From the IMG/VR virus record IMGVR_UViG_3300022836_000021, positions 1 to 34,894 of that record: a stretch of 34,894 nt of DNA. One strand, 5' to 3'. The position numbers and the translations under genes are program-made. How positions within the stretch are numbered: position 1 is the first letter of the stretch; every line of letters begins with the position of its first letter. Under the pieces are notes generated by a model, which did not search any database, was not told the DNA's origin, and was given only the letters and a program-made list of their open reading frames with translations. This DNA is from a virus. Of this stretch, positions 7,624 to 14,637 are shown one piece after another.

Positions 7624-9277
7624 TTGTAAATTGATTATTGAAGACGAAGTAAACATTAAGATCGAAGGTCTTGATGTAGATGTACGACGACAACTTGCCA
7701 ACGCATTAAAGTTTGAGGTTCCTTATGCAAAGCATATGCCACAGTATAAACTAGGACGCTGGGACGGCAAAGTTGCTTTCTTTGGTATTGGCGGCAGCGG
7801 CTACGTTAATCATCTTGATGTAGTACAGCGTGTGCTTACAAAGAATAATGTTGAAATTGCAGACATTGACGACAGGCGAATGCACATTAGTTTAAACTTT
7901 AAACACGTAACAGAAGACTACTGGAAGGACCAAGGAGTTGTTTGGCCTGAAGGACATCCTGCAGAAGGTGAAGATATTATTCTGCGTGACTATCAAGTAG
8001 AAGCAATTAATACATTCTTAGATAATCCACAGAGTTTGCAACAGATTGCTACTGGTGCAGGCAAATGTCGAACTTATGATTCTACAATGGATATAGATGT
8101 AGGTAATTCTGATTTTGCTGAATATTTGCTAAATAAAGTAAGAAATAGCAACTGGAGCAATTCTATGAACGTAGCAACTTTTTGTAAAACATATCAGCGA
8201 AAAATGTGGAAGTCGATGATTACTAGGAAAAAATTAGATTTCACCTTATTGGATGTAATAACGTTCAACAATGAGCAACTTTATTACATACCGTATAATG
8301 GATATCATAAATTTACAGTAAGTACTTCACAATGCTTAAAGTGTAATGCAGCGCTAGTTATCGGATTTAGAAAAGATGAGTTTATAGTATCAACATGCAA
8401 ATGTTCAGCAGATAACAAGAATTATGCTACTTTAGAAAAGTTATCAACTGTATTTCCTGTAAGTGAAGCAAATGACGTATTATCATCATTTGCAGAGCGA
8501 AAAACACGGAATTTACAAAATGTACTAACTCATTGGACATCGCGTGGACATACTCACGAGGACGCAGTACAATTAGTGTCAGACGTACAAGCGAGTCGAT
8601 CGTCACTGTCACCTGCTGCACAGAAAGGTGCACGGGGGTATTCGATGAGAACCCCCGAATACTGGATTAAGCAAGGGTATTCTAAATCAGACGCTGTGCA
8701 GAAAGTAAGTAATCTTCAAGTTACAAACGGCTTAGAGTTTTATGTTAACAGATATGGCACTGATGAAGGCAAAGTACAGTACGATAAGCGAATGACAAAA
8801 TGGTTAACATCATACACTCGTGCTATGGAACTAGATCCTACAATTAATGAAAGAAAAATGGTCGGGTTTTGCAAAGCATCAAAAGAGTCGTTAACCGTGT
8901 TAATGCCAGTCTATGAAAAGTATAACGATAAAATTCGTATATACTTAGGCATTGACGGAAATACTGAATATTTTTTGCGCGACGACGATAGTATACGATT
9001 TTATGATTTTACGATACCCGAGCTTAAAATAATTGTTGAGTTTAATGGATCTAAGTTCCATGCTAATGCAGAGTTATTATCTGAGCAACAACTGTTAGAA
9101 TGGAAGAGCTTATTTTCAAATGAATCAGCAGACTTGGTTATTGCAAAGGATACTGTAAAGCGAAAAATAGCAGAATGGCACGGATACACATTGTTAACAA
9201 TTTGGGATACTGACGACGTTGACCAAGCAATTACTAAAATTACAAATTTAATAGAAGAAAAACTTAATGAAATTTAA
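7616..9277 (+). CDS. uvsW: UvsW helicase N-terminal piece - split-intein N-fragment - Vsr-like homing endonuclease
   Basis: Residues 1-150 are the N-terminus of T4-type UvsW (a 3'-5' DNA/RNA helicase for branch migration and stalled forks), ending exactly at QQIATGAGK, the P-loop without its Thr. Cys151 begins an intein (CRTYDSTMDIDV, block A). From about 190 the frame continues into a homing endonuclease. It has a Cys cluster (CLKC...CKC, 240-263), a YWIKQGYSKSDAVQKVS repeat (349-365), FYVNRYGTDEGKVQYD (375-390), and a Vsr-like nuclease core with RFYDFTIP (Asp464), IVEFNGSKFH (Glu475, Asn477, His482) and LLTIWDTDD (526-534). AGGAGA precedes the start. The next gene begins 11 nt before this stop. 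The protein cannot be a helicase until it is trans-spliced to the product of 9267-10253. Confidence 0.9.
   Translation: MASCKLIIEDEVNIKIEGLDVDVRRQLANALKFEVPYAKHMPQYKLGRWDGKVAFFGIGGSGYVNHLDVVQRVLTKNNVEIADIDDRRMHISLNFKHVTEDYWKDQGVVWPEGHPAEGEDIILRDYQVEAINTFLDNPQSLQQIATGAGKCRTYDSTMDIDVGNSDFAEYLLNKVRNSNWSNSMNVATFCKTYQRKMWKSMITRKKLDFTLLDVITFNNEQLYYIPYNGYHKFTVSTSQCLKCNAALVIGFRKDEFIVSTCKCSADNKNYATLEKLSTVFPVSEANDVLSSFAERKTRNLQNVLTHWTSRGHTHEDAVQLVSDVQASRSSLSPAAQKGARGYSMRTPEYWIKQGYSKSDAVQKVSNLQVTNGLEFYVNRYGTDEGKVQYDKRMTKWLTSYTRAMELDPTINERKMVGFCKASKESLTVLMPVYEKYNDKIRIYLGIDGNTEYFLRDDDSIRFYDFTIPELKIIVEFNGSKFHANAELLSEQQLLEWKSLFSNESADLVIAKDTVKRKIAEWHGYTLLTIWDTDDVDQAITKITNLIEEKLNEI
8066..8140 (+). other. Split intein 1, N-fragment (IntN, block A)
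   Basis: Coding segment for about 25 residues beginning at the nucleophile Cys151 (TGT at 8066), directly after the P-loop Lys. The pattern C...D(S/T).. with a following helix matches block A of atypically split inteins such as AceL-TerL, whose IntN is only about 25 aa. The 3' limit given is approximate because the frame runs on without a stop into the endonuclease. Block B is absent here and appears only in the next gene. Confidence 0.8.
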
Positions 9278-9671
9278 CATACCAATAGGGGAACTAGCAG
9301 AGTCGATCGCGAAGTACAAAGGAGTACTATTAAACGATAACTGCGAAATTAATATTAAAGATCTTGATTGTAAAGTTAATACACCATCAGGAACTGCTAC
9401 TATTAATATTATAATTAAAAAAGAAAAGTTAGAAGGCATAAAACTATTACTTGCAAATGGTGTAGAAATAAAGTGTGCTAATAAGCATATATTAAGATAT
9501 AATAATGCAGACGTATTTGCAGATTCATTAGCAATTGGCGACTCGGTAGAAACTATTAACGGGAATGTTAAGGTTAGTAGTATTAACAATATTGACGATA
9601 CTACATTTTACGATATCGGAATAGATGCACCGTACTTATATTATGATGCAGACGGAGTATTACATCATAAT
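9267..9671 (+). other. Split intein 1, large C-fragment (IntC, blocks B, F, G)
   Basis: Codons for residues 1-135. It starts MKFNIPIGELAESI and contains block B (GVEIKCANKHILR, with the block B His), block F (FYDIGIDAPYLYYDADG) and block G ending HHN before the +1 residue Thr136. Having block B on the C-fragment defines the atypical split between blocks A and B. The IPIGEL element usually follows block A, so a short stretch seems duplicated on both halves around the endonuclease. Confidence 0.85.
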
Positions 9672-10253
9672 ACAATTACCACAGCAACTCTAAGTCATAT
9701 AACTGAGCCTTACGGACGTAGCATAGTTATTGTTCCTAACAAGTCGTTAGTAGAACAAACAGAAGAAGACTATGTTAACTGTGGGCTCGACGTTGGTGTG
9801 TACTTCGGCGACAGGAAGATGCTAGGTAAGACTCACACAATTTGTACTTGGCAAAGTTTAAATATACTTGACAAGAAAAACAAGGACGGCACAGCAGCAC
9901 TAAGTCTTGCAGAGTTCTTAGAAGAGGTATCTACAATCATTGTTGACGAATGTTTTGATGGCAACACTCTTATCACAACACCAAGTGGTCAAGTGCCTAT
10001 TAAAGATTTAAAGGCGGGCGACAAAGTAATTAATCTATGTGAAAAAACAAAACAATACAAAGAAGATACAGTAGTTAAAGTTCATAAAAACTTAACACAT
10101 AGTCAAAGTGAAAAAATGCTAGAGATAGAGTTTGACAACGGCATAAAAACTAAAGTTACTGCTAACCATAAATTTTTAACAGACAATGGCTGGGTTAGAG
10201 CAGACCAATTAACTGAAGATTTAGAAATTATTGACATAAATACATATAGCTAA
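9267..10253 (+). CDS. uvsW: UvsW middle piece flanked by two split-intein halves
   Basis: A 328-aa three-part protein. Residues 1-135 are the C-fragment of intein 1, ending GVLHHN. Residues 136-228 are the UvsW segment from the P-loop Thr (TITTATLSH) to VDE of motif II. Residues 229-328 are the N-fragment of intein 2, starting CFDGNTLITTPSG. It needs two splicing partners: the product of 7616-9277 at its N-side and that of 11162-12001 at its C-side. The UvsW part continues RecA-like domain 1 (IVIVPNKSLVEQTEEDY, motif Ia; THTICTWQSL). The start ATG overlaps the upstream gene by 11 nt. The extein is only 93 aa, so most of this gene is intein. Confidence 0.9.
   Translation: MKFNIPIGELAESIAKYKGVLLNDNCEINIKDLDCKVNTPSGTATINIIIKKEKLEGIKLLLANGVEIKCANKHILRYNNADVFADSLAIGDSVETINGNVKVSSINNIDDTTFYDIGIDAPYLYYDADGVLHHNTITTATLSHITEPYGRSIVIVPNKSLVEQTEEDYVNCGLDVGVYFGDRKMLGKTHTICTWQSLNILDKKNKDGTAALSLAEFLEEVSTIIVDECFDGNTLITTPSGQVPIKDLKAGDKVINLCEKTKQYKEDTVVKVHKNLTHSQSEKMLEIEFDNGIKTKVTANHKFLTDNGWVRADQLTEDLEIIDINTYS
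9951..10250 (+). other. Split intein 2, N-fragment (IntN, blocks A and B)
   Basis: A 100-aa IntN that begins at Cys (TGT at 9951) right after the Asp-Glu of the DECH box and ends at the gene stop. Block A is CFDGNTLITTPSGQVPIKDL with KAGDKVI, and block B is GIKTKVTANHKFLTDNGWVRADQL with the essential His. Length and layout match the canonical marine phage split inteins (gp41-1, NrdJ-1), which have IntN of about 90-105 aa. Confidence 0.9.
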
Positions 10254-10266
10254 AGGAGAAGTATTT

Positions 10267-11178
10267 ATGGCAAAACAATTTGATATAGAAAACTTTAATA
10301 AAGTTTTAAAAATAAATCATCAAAAACTGCAAGCAGAAAAAATAACTGGTAAAAAAGTTATTCTATCAAATGGATTAATCCTTGAGTCTGAGAGAGACGT
10401 GCGTCTTTGCAAGAAACGAGTAATGTCAGGAGATAATGTTTGGAAAGAAAATTTTGACATACTTTACAGTATCAATAGTGATGACAGAGAATTGGCCGAA
10501 AAAAAGTGTAGATCCTTGACTTCTGTGCAAGGCGGAATCAAATGCCAAGAAAAGCATGGAAAAAAAATTAAATCTAACCTAAATACAGGAACGCCATGGA
10601 ATAAAGATATGAAGGGAAACTATCCTTATTCTTATCCGCATTCAGCTGAAACAAAAGAAAAGATAAGTGTTGCTAATACTGGCACAAAAAACGGCATGTA
10701 CGGAACAATGATGACCGCAGAACAAAAAGAATATAGAAGTAACTTAATGAAAGAAAAAATTCTTTCAGGAGAGTTTACTCCAAATTCTAATAATAGAAAT
10801 ACTCATTGGGATTCGTATTATAAAAATAAAAAATATAGAAGCAGCTGGGAATCACTTTATCAATATTTCGATCCTGATGCCGAGTATGAAACTTTAAGAA
10901 TACCTTATGTTTTTGAATGTAAAGAACATATTTACATAATAGATTTTGTTAATCATAAAACTAAAACTGCAATTGAAGTAAAACCTAGAGAACTTTTTAA
11001 TGACCAAAAAACACAAACTAAAATATCTACCGCCGAAGAGTGGTGCAATGCTAATGGATATAATTTAGTATTAGCAGATAAAGAATATTTTATAACTCGG
11101 CCAATGCCTGATGATTTGACCGAATTTGATACTAAAACACAAAATAAAATTAGGAAACTTTATGAAGTTAATCAGTAA
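10267..11178 (+). CDS. Free-standing PD-(D/E)xK homing endonuclease between the halves of split intein 2
   Basis: A 303-aa nuclease with its own ribosome site (AAGGAG 8 nt upstream of the ATG). A basic N-terminal half contains a NUMOD-like DNA-binding element (HSAETKEKISVANTGTKNGM, about 125-144). The C-terminal domain has the PD-(D/E)xK layout: Glu195 in SSWESLYQY, Asp226 in YIIDF, and Glu237/Lys239 in AIEVKP, resembling TnsA/phage-type nucleases. It sits exactly between IntN and IntC, as in 'fractured' phage genes where a free endonuclease presumably mobilises the site. Its 3' end overlaps the IntC gene by 17 nt. Cleavage site unknown. Confidence 0.8.
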   Translation: MAKQFDIENFNKVLKINHQKLQAEKITGKKVILSNGLILESERDVRLCKKRVMSGDNVWKENFDILYSINSDDRELAEKKCRSLTSVQGGIKCQEKHGKKIKSNLNTGTPWNKDMKGNYPYSYPHSAETKEKISVANTGTKNGMYGTMMTAEQKEYRSNLMKEKILSGEFTPNSNNRNTHWDSYYKNKKYRSSWESLYQYFDPDAEYETLRIPYVFECKEHIYIIDFVNHKTKTAIEVKPRELFNDQKTQTKISTAEEWCNANGYNLVLADKEYFITRPMPDDLTEFDTKTQNKIRKLYEVNQ

Positions 11179-11266
11179 AAAAGAAATCGAAAAGCCACAC
11201 GAAACTTATAATCTTCATGTAGAAACGGACCATAACTATATTGCAAATGATGTTGTAGTTTCAAAC
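11162..11266 (+). other. Split intein 2, C-fragment (IntC, blocks F and G)
   Basis: Thirty-five residues beginning MKLISKKEIE. Block F/G reads ETYNLHVETDHNYIANDVVV and ends SN, followed by Cys as the +1 residue. Size and sequence style match the IntC of canonical marine phage split inteins (about 35-40 aa). The penultimate residue is Ser rather than the usual His, which can slow Asn cyclisation but is found in some active inteins. Confidence 0.88.
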
Positions 11267-12001
11267 TGTCACATGGCCAAAGCAGAAGTACTAAAGAACT
11301 TACTTACACGCAACTTAAAGAACGCTCCGATTCGTTGGGGACTAACTGGCACAGTGCCTAGAGAGAAGTTTGAGTTTGAAAGTATTCACGCAAGCTTAGG
11401 TCCAGTAGTTGGAAGCATTACAGCAAAGTCGTTACAGGATCAAGGAGTACTATCAGCGTGTCATGTTAATGTATGTCAGCTGATTGATGTTGTAGCACAT
11501 TCGGACTATCAAGGTGAACTAAAATACTTAACATCAGATCCAGCACGTTTAGCATACATTGCGAGTATGATGAATAACGTATCACAAACAGGCAACACAC
11601 TAATCTTAGTAGACAGGATTAGTGCAGGACAAACACTGGCAGAACTTATACCCGGCAGCACTTTCGTAAGTGGTGCAGTTAAAGTAAAAGACAGGAAGGA
11701 AACATATGATACAATTCGCGAGGGGACTAACGAAGTTATTATTGCAACATATGGTGTCGCAGCGGTGGGCCTTAATATCCCTCGCATTTTTAATCTTGTA
11801 CTCTTGGAGCCTGGCAAATCATTTGTAAGAGTAATACAAAGTATTGGTAGAGGCGTTCGTAAGGCAAAAGACAAAGACTTCGTACAAATTTGGGACTTGA
11901 CATCAACATGCAAGTTTGCGAAGCGACACTTAACTCAACGTAAGAAATTTTACAAAGAAGCTGAGTACCCATTTACAATTGAGAAAGTGGACTGGAATTA
12001 A
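11162..12001 (+). CDS. uvsW: Split-intein C-fragment fused to the UvsW C-terminal piece
   Basis: I chose the ATG at 11162 because it has AGGAAA 7-8 nt upstream and gives a 35-aa IntC like known split inteins; an in-frame ATG at 11126 would lie inside the endonuclease. Residues 36-279 are the rest of UvsW. They begin CHMAKAEVLKNLL (completing DECH), then LTGTVPRE (motif III), the second RecA-like domain (NTLILVDRI, EVIIATYGVAAVGLNIP) and motif VI QSIGRGVRKAKD. Extein lengths 150+93+244 give 487 aa, close to T4 UvsW, so nothing but intein and endonuclease sequence interrupts the gene. Confidence 0.9.
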   Translation: MKLISKKEIEKPHETYNLHVETDHNYIANDVVVSNCHMAKAEVLKNLLTRNLKNAPIRWGLTGTVPREKFEFESIHASLGPVVGSITAKSLQDQGVLSACHVNVCQLIDVVAHSDYQGELKYLTSDPARLAYIASMMNNVSQTGNTLILVDRISAGQTLAELIPGSTFVSGAVKVKDRKETYDTIREGTNEVIIATYGVAAVGLNIPRIFNLVLLEPGKSFVRVIQSIGRGVRKAKDKDFVQIWDLTSTCKFAKRHLTQRKKFYKEAEYPFTIEKVDWN

Positions 12002-12004
12002 ATT

Positions 12005-12511
12005 ATGAGAATATTAACATTAGAAAATGAGTGTTTTAACTTAGATGACTTACCCGAAACAATAGAAGATGATGTACGCTTTAGTGTACTAGATAATAGT
12101 AACCCTAAAGAACCTGACTTCTTTTTTGTTCCGTTAATTTTCTTAGAATCATTCAGCGCACCTGCAATGGTGTTGGATATTGGCGGGCATGAAGTAACAA
12201 TGCCAGTTGATTGGAGTGTTGCAGTTGGGTGTTCCGAAAGCGGAATGGATCTAGAAGTGTTGCCACTGACTAGTATTAATGACAGAGGATTTGAAGCATT
12301 TCTTTTTAATCCATTAAGTAGTTTTAAAACAGACTTTGCAGAAATTAAAATTACTAATTTCTATACAGATGTAAAATGGTATTTTCCTAAAATGAAAAAT
12401 GGACAACTACTAAGTATCCCAATCACTGAAGGTAAAAATCCTCTGTGCGCATTTTTTGTTAAGGATATAAGTAGACAATGCGAAGTGATAGAATATAGCC
12501 TATTAATGTAA
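12005..12511 (+). CDS. Conserved phage protein, unknown function
   Basis: A 168-aa acidic soluble protein that starts 3 nt after the UvsW C-piece, so it belongs to the same operon. The N-terminal half has FFFVPLIFLESF and VLDIGGHEVTMPVDWSVAVG, a beta-rich region. The C-terminal half has KWYFPKMKNGQLLSIPI and PLCAFFVKDISR. I believe relatives exist beside replication genes in marine T4-like phages, but I know no function. Confidence 0.6.
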   Translation: MRILTLENECFNLDDLPETIEDDVRFSVLDNSNPKEPDFFFVPLIFLESFSAPAMVLDIGGHEVTMPVDWSVAVGCSESGMDLEVLPLTSINDRGFEAFLFNPLSSFKTDFAEIKITNFYTDVKWYFPKMKNGQLLSIPITEGKNPLCAFFVKDISRQCEVIEYSLLM

Positions 12512-12519
12512 GGAGAATT

Positions 12520-12879
12520 ATGATGGGAATTAAAGCAGGCAAAGTATGGGGATCAACGGAACTGATCCATGCTAACGGAGCATTAGAGTTCCACCGCATT
12601 AACTTTAATGCAGGATACAAGTGTTCAGAACATGCACACGAATTTAAATGGAATGGCTTCTTTGTTGAGTCGGGCAAGATGATTGTTCGAGTTTGGCAAG
12701 ATGATCAAGGACTAGTTGATGAAACTATTCTTGAGGCTGGAGACTTTACACAAGTGAAGCCTGGCAAGATTCATCAGTTCGAAGGATTAGAAGATGGTGT
12801 TGCATTTGAGTTGTATTGGGCAGAGTTTAACCACGATGACATTGTAAGACGTACTTCAGGAAGTAACGTTGTCAAATAA
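12520..12879 (+). CDS. Single-domain cupin protein
   Basis: A 119-aa cupin. The first motif is CSEHAHEFKWNGFFVESGKM (His and Glu metal ligands) and the second is VKPGKIHQFEGLEDGVAFELYWAEF (G..H). Such small cupins bind a metal and act as isomerases or epimerases on sugars, or as sensors; substrate unknown. AGGAG precedes the tandem ATGATG start. It may work with the sugar enzymes KdsA (13132) and the nucleotidyltransferase-cupin (1566), but that is inference. Confidence 0.75.
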   Translation: MMGIKAGKVWGSTELIHANGALEFHRINFNAGYKCSEHAHEFKWNGFFVESGKMIVRVWQDDQGLVDETILEAGDFTQVKPGKIHQFEGLEDGVAFELYWAEFNHDDIVRRTSGSNVVK

Positions 12880-13135
12880 AATGATACCTGGAGAAGCATT
12901 AATATACGAGCGCAACGACGGTGTTGTGTATGCTCATTATCGAGACCCTCCGCACAATACAATACCACGTTGGATCATAGGCGGTGATCCTGCAGGAATA
13001 GCAAGAGCCCAAGGCGACTTGTTAAACTATGCAGAGTGGCAAGAGCTATGTAAACTGAGCTTAGAATATCCAACATTAAAAAAGCTATTAGACAAGTTAG
13101 TAACAACGTATTACACAGTTAAGGAACACAAATGA
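12869..13135 (+). CDS. Small conserved phage protein
   Basis: An 88-aa protein. A TTG start at 12869 has AGGAAG 5 nt upstream; an ATG at 12881 is also possible but is 17 nt away from that site. The core GEALIYERNDGVVYAHYRDPPH and IPRWIIG looks like a conserved small protein of marine T4-like phages; the second half is helical. Function unknown. It overlaps the cupin gene and its stop overlaps the KdsA start. Confidence 0.6.
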   Translation: MSNKMIPGEALIYERNDGVVYAHYRDPPHNTIPRWIIGGDPAGIARAQGDLLNYAEWQELCKLSLEYPTLKKLLDKLVTTYYTVKEHK

Positions 13136-13920
13136 GAATAATAGCAGGACCTTGCCAACACGAGTCCTTAGGACAGTCTGCACAAATTGCACAACGATGC
13201 AAAGAAGTGTGTGCCAAGTACGGCATTGAATACTACTTCAAAGCAAGTTATGACAAAGCTAATCGCAGTAGTATGCAAGGCAAACGCGGCATGGGACTTT
13301 CTAAAACTATGTACGACTTTAAAATATTAAAAGAAGTACACGGTGTTAAAATACTTACTGACGTACATGACATAAAACAAATTGCCCTAATGGTGCATTA
13401 TGATGTTGTTGACGTATTACAAATTCCTGCATTCCTTTGTCGACAAACTGACCTAGTACAAGCGGCATGTGCAACAGATAAAATTGTTAATATTAAAAAA
13501 GGACAGTTCCTTGCTCCGTGGGATATGAAAGGTATACTAAGTAAATGTGACGAAGCCAAAGAGCTTTGGATCACAGAGAGAGGAACTAGTTTTGGATATA
13601 ACAACTTGGTTGTTGATTTCACCGGCATTGATTACATGCTTAATAATTTTAGGGTGCCTGTGGTTTTTGATGCCACACACAGCGTACAGAAGCCTGGTGG
13701 TCTTGGAGGTTCTAGCAGTGGCAACAGGGATTATGTTCCTGGCTTATGCCGCGCAGCTAGTGCTCTTGGCGTTACCAACTTTTTCTTAGAAGTACACCCT
13801 GATCCAGACAACGCACCTAGTGACGGTCCTAACATGTTACGACTAGACGACTTTGAAAGTGTCGTAGCAGATATAGCTACAATTAACGCGGTTATAGCTA
13901 CAATTAACGCGGTGGTATAA
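13132..13920 (+). CDS. kdsA: 3-deoxy-D-manno-octulosonate 8-phosphate synthase (metal-dependent class)
   Basis: KdsA condenses phosphoenolpyruvate with arabinose 5-phosphate to make Kdo 8-phosphate, the precursor of the Kdo linking lipid A to LPS core. The 262-aa protein carries IAGPCQHES (3-11), FKASYDKANRSS (36-47), TDVHD (76-80), LQIPAFLCRQTDL (96-108), IKKGQFLAPWD (121-131), FDATHSVQ.PGG (179-190) and EVHPDPDNAPSDGPNML (220-236). Cys8, His183, Glu220 and Asp231 match the four metal ligands of the class II (Aquifex-type) enzymes; E. coli-type KdsA has Asn in place of the Cys. The C-terminus ends in a duplicated ATINAV repeat. Overlaps on both sides place it in the operon. Confidence 0.93.
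   Translation: MRIIAGPCQHESLGQSAQIAQRCKEVCAKYGIEYYFKASYDKANRSSMQGKRGMGLSKTMYDFKILKEVHGVKILTDVHDIKQIALMVHYDVVDVLQIPAFLCRQTDLVQAACATDKIVNIKKGQFLAPWDMKGILSKCDEAKELWITERGTSFGYNNLVVDFTGIDYMLNNFRVPVVFDATHSVQKPGGLGGSSSGNRDYVPGLCRAASALGVTNFFLEVHPDPDNAPSDGPNMLRLDDFESVVADIATINAVIATINAVV
13873..13914 (+). repeat. Tandem 21-bp duplication at the 3' end of kdsA
   Basis: Two adjacent copies of a 21-bp unit (atagctacaattaacgcggt plus one variable base) at 13873-13893 and 13894-13914. It adds seven residues (ATINAVI/ATINAVV) in frame at the extreme C-terminus, probably a recent slippage duplication without effect on the fold. Confidence 0.9.
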
Positions 13921-13933
13921 TGAAAGGTAACAA

Positions 13934-14194
13934 ATGTTAAAAAAACTTAATCTATCGTTAAGCAATAGGTGTAATGCCAATTGCATTTGGTGTCCTGTTG
14001 AACGAGGAACAAAACATAATTTTGATTTAAGTTACGATTCTATTGTTAAGATTATAGAAGAAGTAGAGAAACTAGAACAACTCCGTTGGTTAAAAAACGG
14101 TTTACAAATTGGTTGTTTGAGTGTATACTATAATGGAGTAGAGATAAACGCACCGGGGGATGTAATCGAATGGCAGCAGAAAAACTTGCAATAA
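13934..14194 (+). pseudogene. Truncated radical SAM protein joined to an unrelated C-terminus
   Basis: The first 45 residues are a radical SAM start: LNLSLSNRCNANCIWCPVERG has the CxxxCxxC [4Fe-4S]/SAM cluster, followed by YDSIVKIIEEVEKLE. The barrel of 200 or more residues that should follow is missing. Instead RWLKNGLQIGCLSVYYNGVEINAPGDV ends the protein at 86 aa, overlapping the next gene by 25 nt. This looks like an internal deletion that fused a radical SAM 5' end to the 3' end of another gene. An enzyme activity is unlikely. Confidence 0.6.
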
Positions 14195-14637
14195 AAGAAA
14201 TCCTCAGTTGGATTGACAATGGCGAAAGCACAATATGGGATCAGTTAGAAGACGACCATAAGAAGCAGATTAGCTTTTGGTTGTTGAATAGATATGTCAG
14301 TGGCATACAAGGTAGTCGTGACAAGCAAGAGCTTGCTGTGCTTAAAACTAATGAATACTACAACAAGCACTTTAACGATATTGGAGTAAGTAAGGACAAA
14401 GGTCATCCAAAGTTATTATGGAAGTTGTTGTGTATGTGTGGCAACACAGGCAAGAACGAATTCCATCCTTGGATTGGTTTTAAGAAACGTGACGGCAGCA
14501 CAGGCAAAGCAATGTCGCTGTTAGAAAAACTAAATCCAAATATGAAAACAGACGAGGTTGAACTACTTGCTAGAATATCTACAAAAAAAGAACTCAAAGC
14601 ACTTGCAGAGGAACATGAAATTGCAATCAAGCTCTAA
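14170..14637 (+). CDS. Probable clamp-loader small subunit (gp62-like)
   Basis: A 155-aa protein resembling the small clamp-loader subunit of marine T4-like phages. IKEILSWIDNGESTIWDQL is followed by ISFWLLNRYVSG, LAVLKTNEYYNKHF, HPKLLWKLLCMCGNTGK and FHPWIGFKK, and it ends with a helical ELLARISTKKELKALAEEHEI. The gp62 subunit joins gp44 to load the gp45 sliding clamp. Identification is by remembered family pattern, not by a motif unique to gp62; gp44 is not seen in this window. The 3' end overlaps the next gene. Confidence 0.45.
   Translation: MAAEKLAIKEILSWIDNGESTIWDQLEDDHKKQISFWLLNRYVSGIQGSRDKQELAVLKTNEYYNKHFNDIGVSKDKGHPKLLWKLLCMCGNTGKNEFHPWIGFKKRDGSTGKAMSLLEKLNPNMKTDEVELLARISTKKELKALAEEHEIAIKL

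Noticed and set aside
5609-9277. Identical 11-nt overlap AATGAAATTTA(G/A) at 5609 and 9267, where genes ending NEI meet genes starting MKF
   Set aside because: Interesting coincidence, but the flanking sequences show no further similarity, so shared origin is not supported.
8066-9671. Ordinary cis-intein 1 with a sequencing frameshift at 9267-9277
   Set aside because: The endonuclease would lie between blocks A and B, not after B, and the second gene has its own ATG start. The layout matches known atypical split inteins better than a single-base error.
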